Translations under genes and position numbers: made by a program
Assembly (NCBI GenBank): GCA_036426205.1
Contig: CM071579.1
Coordinates: 19,435,118-19,499,117, forward strand
Source of the DNA: Ascaphus truei
Lineage: Eukaryota; Chordata; Amphibia; Anura; Ascaphidae
Length of the DNA stretch: 64,000 nt
Reading direction: 5' to 3'
Part shown: piece after piece, positions 1 to 11,460 of the stretch
Numbering within the stretch: the stretch's first letter is position 1
How the letters are laid out: each line of letters opens with the position of its first letter
The notes under the pieces: generated by a model
What the model saw: only the letters and a program-made list of their open reading frames with translations
What the model was told of the DNA's origin: nothing
Databases searched by the model: none

Positions 1-3000
1 AGGAACAATGGCTAGGAGCAGGATGTCTAGGAGACCCTGACAGAGTACCTGCTCTGAAAGTAGGAGACAGTTCACTCACTATTAAATATGGCCCACCAGG
101 ACAAAATGTTATCAGTCAGATTTACTAAGCAGGGCGTATCATTTTGCACAGGTTACTGCCATTCACTTTAATGGGAACATGAACTGCCTGCGCTTCTTAT
201 CAAATATGGCCGTAGAATAGTTTCAGAGTTATTCGTGCAAATATTTAAATGGTCAGACTGATTTTTTAAATATTGTTTGATTACCACTAGTAAGAGTGAA
301 TGTGTCCTTAAAATATATTTGATGTATTCCATACTGTATATATTTTGGGGATTCCAGTTTTAGCTTATAAGAACCAAACACCTGAAAAACACCACTGACT
401 GATCATCTTGCAAAACCGATAAAACCTGGGACTGAAGCATCATTTCCCGTCGCGTTTCACCTCTTGTAGCAGCCCAAGACACCGGTAGGAGACAAAGATA
501 ACACGAGAGAGTACGGAAACAATAGAAGTGCACTGATCAACACCAAATTCAAATGTGTCTCAATTATTTCAATTGTGTTAACACCGATAAAAATAGATTA
601 AATACAAATAAAAAATAAACATCGAAAATCAGAATCCGTTTCTGTATGTTACACACTAAGACTAATGCAAATTACTTTAGCTGAGACTCCTTAATTTATT
701 TATCTATTACATCTTTGAAAGATGTTTCCTTTATCACTGCCTGAGAAGATTAACATGTAAGGCGTTAAACACATTGAATAACCATGACATTTTTGCTACT
801 TCATTGATTAACTGAAGTAATAAACATGGCTTAATTGACTGAAATTTCAAGACGCGGCATCTATTCTCCTCAACACTTTGCTAAGCTCCTGTTCTAAACT
901 GAGAAGCAACGGAAGTCAGGACTTAGACTAGTGGCCTTCCAGGTCAAAGCAAACTCATTGATGTCAAGGACAGGCATGTGAGTCATGATACTGTATATAT
1001 CATTATTACCATTCATAAACACCAGGCATCTGTTTCTAAGTACCGCCAATGCTTTACAAAAGAATGTTTACAAATGTATGGTCCCTATAGAGTTGCCCAT
1101 CCAAATAGGCTTTCCCATATATAATTTCTATAATGATGCTAAGCATGTTGTATGTAATCTGCAATTAAGGCTCTTGCTTGTTAAGGTTATTATAAATGAA
1201 AGTAGCCTCAGCGCACTGTCCATGGCATGTATACCATGTTGGTTTTGTGACAGTTCCACCTATGCTACCCAATAATCCCCAACAATAAACCCCCAGCGCT
1301 GGTGCTTGGACGAAACTATGGAGCATTAAAGGAGACATCAGCAGACGTTAGTGACTTGTTCATACAGTACATGGAACGTTTATGGCAATGCATCAATTGT
1401 CTGAGAAATTGGAGGTTAGGAGGATCCCATTCTAGCAGCATTTTCATTTGACACATGGAGCCATTAGACCAGAACGTAAAACTGCATTTTTCTCAGACAC
1501 ACAATCGTTGGAGAATATATTCTATAACTCTAGTATTAACCAACTAAATTCTAGAATATACATGGAGCTAAACTTCATATACGGAGCTCATGCATGCCCT
1601 CTTCCTATCAAATATTCTATCATATGTATAATTCAACGGCCACCCTCTCTAAAATGTACCATGGTCTTCCAGACATCTGTTGGAAGCTCTGCAGCGCTAG
1701 GATGGATTTTTTCCATAAGTGATGGACGTGTCCCAAAATAAACAGGTTCTGGAATAGAGTCGCTAGAGAAATCCAAAATATTACCCAGCTGGAGTTCCCT
1801 TTGAGCCCTTAGTGTGTACTATTGGTATTGTCTTAGGAGGGGAGCCCAGGGTCAAAGGATACTAAAACACTTATCAACCACATGTTTCTAGCGGCTAAGC
1901 TATGGGATGGAAATCTGTGAGCCATCCTATGGTCAGTAATTTGGAGAGCAAAAGTATGGAATATGGCTAGAATGGAAAAACTGCCATACTGTATGCATTC
2001 AAAAATCGGTATGGGAAGTTAATTAACATTTGGGAACCACTAATACAATTTATCTGAAGGAGGACCTTCTTACGGCTGCATTAATGAGGTTACTCAACGA
2101 AACAGAGAATAGTTTGGCATGTCATATACTCTGTCACTCACACAAATTATGATTGTTAATGTTACTGTTTACATTTTCACAAAGTTGAGATGTTAAACTG
2201 TTTACTGGTTAATGCCGACACCGAATTTAAGTGGACATGCACCTAATGTACAAGGTAATGTGCATGAACAAAAACTGGGAAGTGTTTCTGGTTGACTCGT
2301 ACCAAATACGATAAGATACAGTGTTGTCCATCTGTTTCACATATATTCCGTGTATTGGTCTTTTATTATATACTAATATGAAGGAGACATCAGAGTTTTT
2401 AGAAACCCAACTGCGCTGTTATGCTCTTAAACCCGTTGGAGAAATGGCCCTTTGCTGGAAACATTGCCACCATCGAAATTGTACATGTTCACTAATTCAT
2501 TAACCTTGAGTCAGCCTTAAAAGGGCACAAAGAAGTCACCACTAATTAACACAATTGCTAACGTCATTTTTTTTTAACTGTCCCTTAGTAATTGGGCTTT
2601 TGTTGGCCAAGCAAATTACAATGTTTGAAACACTGTTTTGTGTTTCTTCGAGTTGTGGACAAAACAATAGTCCAGAGATTACGAATTCCATTTTTTTGGA
2701 TGCAAATTAGCAGAACCATTGCTCCCTACATTAATTTTTACAAGACGACATTCATGTACAATAATAAACATGCAGATGTATGCACCAGAGGAATGGTAAA
2801 CGCTCAATATGAACTAAACCTGTTTCTAGAACTTACTAATTATCCAACTGCCATTAATACAATAAAAATATAATGTCATATTCAAATTTATGTTTAGTCC
2901 CTCCGAATACTATCTCAAAAGCAAATTGCTCTCTTTAATTGGCTTTAGTATGAAGATTATAGTTAATTAACTCAGTGGCACCTTTTCCTTTGGTTAATCC

Positions 3001-3165
3001 GATGCGGTTTTGCAGCAGTATTGCACCTATTGTGCTGTATGAAGACTTGGCTAAGTAATTCCCCCTATTTCTTAACTGGGTCGATGTGAGTAGCCTATTA
3101 AATTTGCCTGCGTGTGAATGTGTTTTACAAAGGTTTCTAGTCCCTGTGATTAGTAACATGAAGAT
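1..3165. other. AT-rich single-copy non-coding DNA
   Basis: I see no gene, RNA or recognisable repeat here. The longest open frames are under about 100 codons, show no domain or compositional bias, and are not arranged like exons. Short A/T runs are the only simple sequence. Distant exons, enhancers or decayed repeats cannot be excluded by eye. Confidence 0.6.
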
Positions 3166-3740
3166 GTTGGCTCAACTCCATTCCTCAAGACCCCCGCAAC
3201 ACGTCAGGTTGTCAACATTTTTATAACAGTGAACATATAACACAATATGATACACTACAAAACCAAACATCACAATACAACATACAAATTATAATAATCA
3301 CAGATATAATTTGTTAAACAATAAATACAGTCACAATACAAAAACTAAACAAAATTCACTTAAGCTAAAATCTGATAATAAGTCAATTGCATATTTAGTA
3401 CACCCGTTTGTCCATATTATTCTCATTTTGGCAGATGATTCCTCTCTCATCTTACAGTATTCTATTACCAGTGAACTCAGACCACGGCTGCCAGAGAATC
3501 TCATATTTTAGCCTTGTGTCAAACACGTCAGGTTTTAACGATATCCCAGCTTTAGCACAGGTGGCTCAATCAGTTCCTGCTTCAGCACAGGTGGCTCAAT
3601 CAGTCTCAGCTTCAGCACGGGTGGCTCAATCAGCCCCTGCTTCAGCACAGGTGGCTCAATCAGATTGGGCCACCTGTGTTGAAGCTGGGATATCCTTACA
3701 ACCTGACCTGTTGGGGGGTCTTGAGGATTGGAGCTGAGCA
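3166..3740. mobile_element. MITE family A (hAT-like, palindromic), interrupted copy
   Basis: This is one of about ten copies of a near-palindromic repeat. Its halves read CTCCAGTCCTCAAGG, AACAGGTCAGGTTTTCAGGA and CTTCAGCACAGGTGGCTCA, then the same in reverse complement. Terminal CAGGGGTGGCC-like ends in better copies (12.6 and 46.8 kb) suggest a non-autonomous hAT element. Two features are special to this copy. It is split by a 311-bp insertion (3211-3521). Its internal 30-bp segment (cctgcttcagcacaggtggctcaatcagt-like) is also expanded to about four tandem copies at 3540-3665. A C-run follows at 3743-3756. Confidence 0.8.
3211..3521. mobile_element. 311-bp insertion with 13-bp target-site duplication inside MITE A
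   Basis: The host MITE sequence AACACGTCAGGTT occurs at 3198-3210 and again, identically, at 3522-3534. The 311 bp between them do not belong to the MITE. A perfect 13-bp duplication is typical of target-primed retroposition (SINE, LINE 3' end or processed RNA). No poly(A) tail is evident on either strand and I do not recognise the insert. It is AT-rich, and the G/C-richer end is toward 3480-3520. Confidence 0.7.
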
Positions 3741-4526
3741 CCTCCCCCCCCCCCCTGCTCTAGACTAGACCACAGATACAGTACATCAAATGATGAAGAT
3801 ATTTGTGAGGGGCTGGGTATCAACGCCCTATGTTACTGCCCCACAGTACTTTCCCAGCAGATAGAATTCATTAGGTGGAGTACTGTATGTAGACATGTCT
3901 GAATCTTGTGGTGTCATTATTTACATCTGCTGATAGAATTTCACAGAGATTTTGAGCTATTTTTTTTCTTACAGTTTCCGTTTCTATCGTTTATTAAGCC
4001 CAATACTGGAATATACATCAATATTTATAAGGTAACAATGTATTCATGAGCTAAGTGCACGAGAAATACTTCTAGGAAGAGCCTGCATAATGTCTCCAAT
4101 TTAAAATCAAATATGCCCTATAAGTCACAATAAAATCAGAATAAAGTATTGTAAGATCAACAATATGTGCTCTTAAGAAAAATTATACTCCTAGATCCTT
4201 GGCTGTATTGAATAGGAGAAAAATGTTGGGTGTAGAAATATTTCTGTGAAAACTGAGCAAATGTTAAAAAAAAAAAAAGAAGCTACTTTCTCATCTCAAT
4301 ACACACAGATAGAGTAAACATGAAATGGTTATGGACCTCCTTCAGCACAATAGAAATGTGATGGTAATCATACAATCATATCTAGAAGTGTTTCCATTCC
4401 AGGCTGGTAAAGACTTTAGAAGGGTTACAATAGAAATACATTCAATAGAGCAATACTGTACCTTTCAATATTTTCCGGCCAAATAGAGCATTAACCACCT
4501 TTTCGTATACTGTTTTCTCAAACACA
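3741..4526. other. Non-coding spacer
   Basis: AT-rich sequence with poly(A) at about 4265-4278. No gene or repeat recognised. Confidence 0.5.
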
Positions 4527-5450
4527 TGTAGCGGTGTCCTCCTACCTGCTCAGCTGGTAGGCCAGAGCTCCACACGATCGGGAGTGTGTGGGCGGCTATT
4601 TTGTTATTCGCGCATGCGCAGTGCGGGGAGGCGCGCATGCGCAGTGTCAGGAGTGAGGCGGCCATCTTAGAATGGCTCCGCATATGCAGCAGTGGGGCTA
4701 CATGTCCCAGAATCCTCCGGTGGGAGGGAAGACCACAGGGGACAGTCTTAGCCAATGGGATTCGAGCAGGAGAGAGGAGCAGGATATCCTCCGTGTGTGG
4801 GGAGCACGCGCTTCAGTCCTGACGGAGAAGCAAAGGGAGATGGTGGTGTCCAGGCCTTTGCCCCTTTGACTTTGCCCCTAGGCCCCAGTTAGGCCCTGAG
4901 ACACCTGTAGAGGAGTGTTGCAGGGAAGGCCCCAGTTAGAGACTCCTCCCATTATTATTATTACTGCGCCGGTGACGGGACGGTCACGCGGCGCTCTGCG
5001 GCCTGGAACCAGGCCACAGGACCCTGAGACATTGTGTGAGACCCTCCAGCTGGAGCTCACACTGCGAGGAGGATCAGGACCCTTAGGAGAGAGGGGAATT
5101 GTGTCGGAGGCCTGGCTCCAACACACCGCGCCTAGCAGCACCTGGGTACTGGAGCACCCAGGCAGGTACCCAACATGCACCAACATCTACAGGGGTAGCG
5201 CTACCTTACATTTGGGTGGGATTGCTGGGACAGGACACCAGGGGTTATTGGTGCCACAGCACCCTCAGTACTTTGGGGGAACCACCACATTTTGGGGTCA
5301 TTGCACAATACTGTGTTGGTACTTGATAGTATGTGTTATTTGTGTGTTAGTGTGTGTACAGTAAAGATCAGTTATATACATTGTGTGGTGTATTGCTTAC
5401 TACTGTGTATTGGTTCCAGTGGAGGGTTATCCCGCCAACGCTGGGATCCC
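4527..5450 (+). mobile_element. Probable solo LTR / LTR-leader fragment
   Basis: This is a GC-rich block in AT-rich surroundings. It begins TGTAGCGG at 4527, has an AGTAAA polyadenylation-like hexamer at 5360-5365, and runs into TGGAGGCACTGCACTGTAAG at about 5458. The same motif (TGGAGGCGCTGCACCTGTAAG-like) lies just 3' of the next LTR candidate at about 6620. The motif contains a GTAAG splice-donor-like sequence, as expected downstream of a retroviral or Ty3-type LTR. No gag or pol frame follows. The exact 3' boundary and target-site duplication were not found. A CpG-rich promoter of another kind is the alternative. Confidence 0.4.
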
Positions 5451-5517
5451 TCATAGGTGGAGGCACTGCACTGTAAGGAGACAGAGCTCGCCCCAGGCTC
5501 CCAGAGGCGGAGGCTTA

Positions 5518-5598
5518 GGGCCGTTCTATAGTGTGAACGCACGTGCACGTGACGCACGCTTTTTGTGTGTATGCTGTGAGCGAGTGAGGTACTGATTG

Positions 5599-5659
<61 letters not shown>

Positions 5660-5953
5660 ATGTGTGTGTTTAAATACGTTTCTAAATAAATAAATACTTT
5701 AATACATTTTTTAATAACGTACATACACACACACATACATACCTACATACATACACACATACACACATATACATACATTTCAGCGGCAGTAGCGGTGCAA
5801 ATTCTTTCTTTTCTTCATCCTCCCCCGTCAACCAGTTCCACGCTCCCTGCCGTGCGCGCGCGGCACCATTATAGAAAGGCTGACTAACCTCAGCCATCTA
5901 AAACTGCAGCGTGCTCGCACGGCGTAGCACGCGCACGCAGTATAGAACTGGCC
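5518..5953. mobile_element. PIF/Harbinger-like MITE with internal microsatellites, copy 1
   Basis: The terminal inverted repeats are GGGCCGTTCTATAGTG at the left and the complement of GTATAGAACTGGCC at the right. They are flanked by TTA at 5515-5517 and 5954-5956. A 3-bp TTA/TAA duplication is the hallmark of PIF/Harbinger. Just inside the ends are alternating purine-pyrimidine GC stretches (GCACGTGCACGTGACGC at the left, GCGCACGC at the right). The middle holds (TA)n at 5603-5645 and CA/TACA runs at 5719-5778. Related copies lie at 20139-20574 and 46375 onward. Confidence 0.75.
5603..5670. repeat. (TA)n(TG)n microsatellite
   Basis: About 20 TA dinucleotides followed by TG/TATG repeats, inside the Harbinger-like MITE. 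Confidence 0.95.
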
Positions 5954-6049
5954 TTAGCCTCCTGTGAGCAGACAGGTACAGCAGCATGCGTTGTTGCCAC
6001 GTAGTTCCCATAGGGAAAGGGGGCTACACACATGTAACTTTGAATCACA

Positions 6050-6600
6050 TGTAGCCCTGTGTAGTTTTGAGCTATAGGTCTTTCCTCCTCCTGGCAGTAA
6101 TACCTAGTAAGGGCAGGTTTTCCAGGAGCAATCATGGGTTTTCCCCACTTCATGCAGTGCAGTGAGTCATTGAAGGCAGTGTCATCAGGCTCTGTGTCCA
6201 ATTAGAGACACAGGGGTGGTGCCTGTTGGAGCTTGCTTAATGTATTGCAACTTCCTATTTAGTCAGTTTGGTCTCTACCTTGTTAGAGACAGGGTACCTG
6301 TGCCAAGCTGCCAGGGCTCTGGAAGGCTTGAAGCCCTCCCTTAGGGGAGTCTGGGGTAACCCCATACCTCCTATCTCACCAGGGCATAGGGGAAGAGCTC
6401 GAACTTCTCTCGGTGCCCTTGGCTGGAAGTTGTGTTCAGGGACATCCTGAAGGTGAATAACTTGAGTGCTGTGATTGAGACTGCTGCTAAAGAGGAAGAT
6501 CAAATAAAGACTGCTGCATTTTACCTATACCTCCTGCCTAAGATTGAAGTATATTGGGAGGAGGGGAACGAGTTCTTTTGCAGATACTTCACCCCACACC
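6050..6600 (+). mobile_element. Probable solo LTR, second element
   Basis: The block starts TGTAGCCCTG (6050). It has AATAAA at 6503-6508 and ends near CCCCACACCA at 6600. It is followed at once by TGGGGGCTGC (6603), which resembles the first eight bases of a proline-tRNA primer-binding site. The GGAGGCGCTGC-GTAAG motif shared with the 5.45-kb element comes next. No coding region follows, so this is a solo LTR or LTR plus leader. Boundaries are by eye. Confidence 0.45.
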
Positions 6601-7274
6601 ACTGGGGGCTGCACGAGATGGAGGCGCTGCACCTGTAAGTAGAATTCAGGCACAACGCCAGAAGCCTGTCCTGGTGTTCCCCTACAACATCATGCGGGAG
6701 ACCTAGGGTATGCACCACCCAGACCAATGTGACCAGAGCAGTATTTCCCTAGAGAGACCCAAGATGAGATTGGGTGGGGGAAACATGGTAACACACAGAA
6801 ACCACTAAACCTGTATAACCAACTTTATTAAATGCACATCATACAGTACCACAAAAGTGAGTAGACATGACTGTGTTATCGTTATGAGTACGCCAACACT
6901 ATGCTTTGCGAAAGCAGACTGAAGAATCACATACAACTGGTAATAATACCTTGTGTAGTCTTTGTTAATAATACCTATTCCAAATAAATATCAGGACCCT
7001 GAACCTTCTCAGTTAGTTTACTCTGTGACATGCTTCATTATATTTACATTCCTTTTAGTTTTCTGCTTCTCTGTGTGAAACACCCTTTGACACAATGTGT
7101 AAGTATTACCAGTGGTACTGTACCAGCGACGCTGAAAGGTTGAAAGGTGATATCCGTTGGTAGGGTGATTATTTATCAGAAGTAAAATCATTTTTTTTAC
7201 AGAATTATGTAATACAAATTGTTAAAAAAAAAATAATAATAATAAATTCCCATTGCCTCCTGTAATTTGATTTA
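6601..7274. other. LTR leader remnant and non-coding spacer
   Basis: It begins with the primer-site-like and splice-donor-like leader (to about 6650). Unremarkable AT-rich DNA follows, with short A/T runs at 7190-7245. No gene seen. Confidence 0.4.
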
Positions 7275-7593
7275 GGCAACGTCCATGCTGATCGCTTGCT
7301 GGTGCGTGAGCTGTGCGATCAAAACAATGTAAATGAATTGGAGCGTCCAGACTGCATGAGCACGTGCACGTGAGCATGGGTAGGAGCGATGCGTGCGGAG
7401 AAAAACTTTTTTGTCTTCGGCGCGCGATGCTCTGGTCACGTGTGTGGTTCAGCCAATGAGGGCGAACCGCTCACGTGACGTTACAGGCATGCCCCCCCCC
7501 CCCGGCACGCCCTCGCCATGCCCCCCCATCGCGCAACCCTGCAGGCCACGGATCTCCGTAAGTACAGGCGCGGGCACCTGCTATGGACCTAGC
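7275..7593. mobile_element. MITE with GGC..GTCCAT termini
   Basis: The left end GGCAACGTCCATGC and the complement of the right end (GCTAGGTCCATAG) form imperfect terminal inverted repeats. They are flanked by TTTA at 7271-7274 and 7594-7597. The ends resemble the better preserved element at 45975-46371 (GGCTGAGTCCATAG). The interior is CpG-rich with GCACGTGCACGTGAGC-type alternation and a C-run at 7493-7503. A PIF/Harbinger-like origin is inferred from the T(T)TA flanks. Confidence 0.55.
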
Positions 7594-7599
7594 TTTAGA

Positions 7600-8575
7600 T
7601 AGTCACTATAAAGGAATCCCTAACCAAATTAGGGGAAGGGAGCATGACCATTGGCCTGAGTGGCCATTTAGTGATGCACTGAGGGAGAGAGGAGGATGAT
7701 GGTGGGCTAGGTTATTTAAAGGGCTACCTACCTCTCTCATCCTCTGAACACCTTCCCCTAAAGGTTCCTCTCGCATCTGGCACATAAATTGTTCTCCTGG
7801 TGTCATGGGCCCAAGGCGGAGGTCAGGGAGAACAGGGCAGCTGGCGGAGAGAGTTACCTGGGCGGTGGAAGCTCCAGCGGGCTGGGAGAAGCCTGAGCAT
7901 ATACCAGAGCGAGAGAGGAGCTGGAAGAGGCCATCCTGGAAGATTAAGAAAAGAGGCCAGATGCGGTCAAGCATGCCAGGCCCCGAGTCAGGTCTTTCAC
8001 CTGCGGTCATGCCAGGTCACCCCCCCCCCCTGGGAGTGGCACAGTGCAAGAAGGGTCCCCAAGGATAGAGTTGATTGGGGGCAGCTGAAGAGAGGGTCGG
8101 AGGAGGCCCAAAGGAGGTTCCAAGCAGGTCGTCAGTGAGGACGTGGGAAGGTGAGGCGGCACAACTGTCAGTTGGGGACAGCAGCATGGTGGAACCAGCA
8201 GGGGTAAGGTAAGCAGAGGTGTTAGTGTTCCAGCAGGAGGGGGGTGTGGGGACCCCAGCTGGGAACATAGGCGGCCCCATTGCAGAGCCGTCGGTAGCAG
8301 GGGCTTCGACCATCGCTGGTGCGACGGCAGAGGGCTGGTGGGGTAGATCCAGGGGAGGGATAGGGGTGTAGGGGGGCAGGTGGCACTGGTGGTTCAGGCG
8401 TTAGGGGACAAGGCGATGTCAGATAGTACCTTTAAGGAGGATAAGTTGTATCTGGCGAGCCCGCTGGGTTATCATTTACGGCAGGCGACTAAAGACAACA
8501 TTTGGGCAGGGGGACTATGTGGAGCTATGGATGTGAATGCCGGGGTAAAAGGATTTGTCGGACAAGGTGGTTAAC
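7600..8575 (+). pseudogene. Possible DIRS-like retroelement gag/ORF1 fragment
   Basis: This GC-rich block differs in composition from its surroundings. The frame at 8380-8574 encodes YLASPLGYHL followed by KDNIWAGG. That resembles the conserved 'SPLG.HL ... K..IW.G.YVD' segment I associate with the first ORF of amphibian and fish DIRS-type elements. The frame then breaks: a one-base shift would be needed to continue the motif. Upstream (7805-8068) is a basic, Arg/Gly/Pro-rich frame. No reverse transcriptase, RNase H or tyrosine recombinase is present. This is family recognition from memory and rests on one short motif; an unrelated GC-rich LTR leader is the alternative. Confidence 0.35.
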
Positions 8576-8579
8576 AGGG

Positions 8580-9010
8580 GATAGTACTTATTTACAGCAT
8601 TTTAGCTTGCCCAGGATAATCCTTTTCTATGTTGTGATATAAGAGGAATGGAGCAGAGATGTACAGTACTTCATTGAATCAGTGCTGTGACCGGTGGAAC
8701 TGATGTTTCAAATAATATCAAAGCATAAAGAATAAACTGGATATCTCTTTTCGGGAAGTTAATTAGTGAGAAAAATAACATTTTAGCCCCCTGATCCCGT
8801 TTTTCAGGAATTTGAATAATCAGCGAATTCTGTGAAATAAATCTGTCTATAGTTACTTCAGTCACAATACATATTTAAACGAATGACATTATATTTGTAC
8901 TATAATTGCAACATATCTGCTACATAAAACTGTATTTATTTCAGACCCTCATGTCTCTTTAACCGCTACACATTTAACAGTTAAGGAAGATGTCTGTTAA
9001 AATATTCAAT
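8580..9010. other. AT-rich non-coding spacer
   Basis: No gene or recognised repeat. Confidence 0.5.
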
Positions 9011-9087
9011 ATTTCTCCCTGGAACATATTTCTCCCTGGAACATATTTCTCCCTGGAACATATTTCTCCCTGGAACATATTTCTCCC
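9011..9087. repeat. 17-bp tandem repeat, about 4.5 copies
   Basis: The unit ATTTCTCCCTGGAACAT is repeated four times almost without change, plus a partial fifth copy. The copies are so similar that the expansion is recent or under conversion. Confidence 0.95.
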
Positions 9088-9689
9088 TTGGCGAAGCAAA
9101 AGGGGAGATGTTCAAGTTTTCTACCTACTGTATACTTAAAAAAAAAGCGACTTGAAACATAAAGAGTAGACGTGTGGTATCAATCATATTCCATTTTCAT
9201 GGGACTCTCATGCCAGGCTTCGCTGATAACCTTTGTCCAGGCCACTTTTATAGGATTTAGATTGAAAGATAAAAGGTTTCTTCTTTTCACTTATTGGGAA
9301 AAGTGCTCACAGCATTTTATTTGTACTGCTTTTTTCCAATAAGCCCGTAAAAGATTATTTGGGGAAGATGGACTTCTAATAAAAATAAAAATAAACAGTT
9401 TGGATGCATTAATGGGATTTTCTGAATAAATGGGTGACTGCAGTAGATACATTTTAACAACGGCATGAATCTATGTAGTAATATTTGGATGATACAGTTA
9501 TGCTCTGCCTAGTCGGCGCCTGGTCCACATAAACACAGCACATTTATCATAAATTGAAGGCGTTAGACTTTTAAAGAACCCCTGGCCAGTTCTATTTTTA
9601 TGTACAGAAAAGAGTGTTGTGATCGTTAAATCCCAGATGCAGAATTATCAAGCTGTTTTGGTGTTACAACAATGCCAAAATGGTCACTT
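9088..9689. other. AT-rich non-coding spacer
   Basis: Short A-runs. No gene or recognised repeat. Confidence 0.5.
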
Positions 9690-10162
9690 GGGGCCTCATG
9701 CAGAGAGCAGCGCTATTTACAATCTCGCCATTTTCCGGCAAAAATCGCGCAAAAAACAGCTGAAAATGGCGAGGTAGGAAAAAAGCGCCATTTTTTTTTT
9801 CTATTTGAAAATCTCGCCGCGCGGCTGCGAGAAACTACATCTCGCCAGTCTGAAAAATATCCAATTCAGAAAGGCGCGCTCGCCATCTAGCGGCTGTTTT
9901 TGGTGCGATTTTCTTCAATTTTCTCCGCTAACTAAAGTTGGCAAGAAGCAGGAGCTCGTCGGCTATAGGGGGAAAAAAATGCGCGATTTTTTCCCCCCCC
10001 TTTCAGCTGCGCGCATCTCCTCATTTACAATTCTCCACATGCAGTAATGCTAAAAATAGCGGATTTCGCCCATTTCTGCATATGGAGAATAAAACTCTCC
10101 ATTAAAGCTACTTTTTCTTAAACTCTCCAATTTATTCTAGCGCTGCTCTCTGCATAGGCCCC
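9690..10162. mobile_element. 473-bp MITE with GGGGCCT..GCAGAGAGCAGCGCTA termini
   Basis: The left end is GGGGCCTCATGCAGAGAGCA (then GCGCTA). The complement of the right end is GGGGCCTATGCAGAGAGCAG (then CGCTA). That is about 26 bp of terminal inverted repeat with one indel. The interior repeats 'ATCTCGCC' and 'TTTTCCGGC/GCGCGATTTT' motifs in both orientations. No clear target-site duplication was found (CTT/TTA flanks). The superfamily is undetermined. Confidence 0.75.
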
Positions 10163-10176
10163 TTAGAGTGTTAAAA

Positions 10177-10350
10177 CAGAGGTTCTCAATATCAGTCCTC
10201 AATACCCCCCCTAACAGGCCAGGTTTTAAGGATACCCCAGCTTCAGCATAGGTGGCGCAATCAAATTTGTGGAAGATGGCACCACCTGCGCTGAAGCTGG
10301 GATATCCTGAAAACCTGACCTGTTGGGGTGTCTAGAGTTGAGAACCCCTG
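10177..10350. mobile_element. MITE family A, short subfamily
   Basis: It is intact from CAGAGGTTCTCAA to TTGAGAACCCCTG, with terminal inverted repeats differing at one of 13 positions. The CAG..CTG ends suit hAT. The interior has the family A palindrome (GGTCAGGTTTT / AAAACCTGACC; GCTTCAGC / GCTGAAGC). The flanking 8-bp sequences differ, so no target-site duplication survives. Confidence 0.8.
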
Positions 10351-10488
10351 CCATCTGTACAAAATTATATTGCTCCTTTTTTGATCCAAAATGTGGGATC
10401 CAGCACATTCCTGGAGTTAAAGTTCTGATTTGGGAAGTTTTCTGTGCCCCAATTCACTCTTTTCAGATGTTAAAAGGTGATCAGTTTT

Positions 10489-10628
10489 GGGGCCTATTCA
10501 GGTAACTTTGATAAGTGACTTATCGTCAGCTTTGAGCACTTTTAGAGCGAGTTTGCATTTGTAGCTATTCAGGGGCCTCGGATAACATGCCAAATTCGCT
10601 TCAAAACAGCTTCTTCCGATTGCTATCG
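10489..10628. mobile_element. Fragment of a GGGGCCTATTCA-type MITE
   Basis: It starts GGGGCCTATTCA and contains GATAAGTGACTTATCG. That palindrome also marks the element at 62.94 kb (ATAAGCCACTTATCGCC). A second, inverted-looking CTATTCAGGGGCC lies at 10564-10577. It is cut off by the GC-rich sequence starting CAGGGCCGCC at 10630. Confidence 0.4.
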
Positions 10629-10629
10629 C

Positions 10630-10947
10630 CAGGGCCGCCGACGGGGGGGGGGACAGAAGGTAGAGGTGTCCCGGGCCCAGTGGCGCAACTTGGGCCCAAC
10701 CTCTGGCCAGGCCTGTCTTCCGGTCGTATCTGTCCGGGCCTCGGCTCTCTCCCAGATGCAGGCCTCTACCACGCCGGACATAGGCTTGGCCCAGCATCCG
10801 GTGCGTGACGGCATGGAGGGAGACCCGGCCCACGTGGGGCAGAGGGATAGAAGCCTGCAGTGAGTGAGAGCCGGGCCGGCTGTGAGAGGACTAGCAGCCA
10901 GGCCTGGCCAGAGGTCATTGCCTGTGAATGAACATTTCCAGGTTGGC
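10630..10947. other. GC-rich unclassified block, hAT-like starts
   Basis: CAGGGCCGCCGACGGGGGG (10630) and CAGTGGCGCAACTTGGGCCC (10679) both resemble common hAT 5' termini. No matching 3' ends were found. The rest is GC-rich and non-coding. Confidence 0.3.
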
Positions 10948-11040
10948 AGGTCTGTAACCAGATAGATTTTTTTCTTTATTGACCAATCAATCAAGGAAGG
11001 AGCGTATAAAGAAGCAGGGACAATCATAGTCTAATCATAT

Positions 11041-11078
11041 ACTTCTGAGGAAGCAAATGGGTGAAACGCGTCAGAGAA
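11041..11078 (+). ncRNA. Hammerhead-ribozyme-like core, copy 1
   Basis: CTGAGGA (11045-11051) matches the conserved CUGANGA strand. It is followed by a short stem-II region, then GAAAC (11063-11067), GC, and a GTC triplet (11070-11072). ACGCGT between GAA and C could act as the minimal, self-complementary stem III known from Penelope-associated hammerheads. Stem I support is weak (two pairs), so activity is doubtful. Confidence 0.45.
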
Positions 11079-11460
11079 GGATGAGAGAGGCTGAGAATTA
11101 TTGCGACACTTCACGGCGGACGCAAGAGAAGTTGCAGACGGCGTCACTTTGAGTGGTTTGATAGCCGCCTGAGACTGTGTCCCAGCAGGATGGATCCAAC
11201 CCCTCAAGCCCAGAGATCTATTCATATTACACTGCTTAAAAGTACCGGGAGAATGTGAGTTTACATATAAACTTTACTGAATAGCACTGTGTGTGTCTCT
11301 CCCCTTCATTTTATGCTGCCTGAGATGGAAGACTGAACACACCAGTTGATCCCATGGGATCCCAGGAAGGAATCCATTTCCAGGATCCTCCACTACGGTC
11401 CCATTTCTCTTTATTCAATCCAAAGTGTTATCCAATTGTTTGCTCTGCATTTCAGATCAG

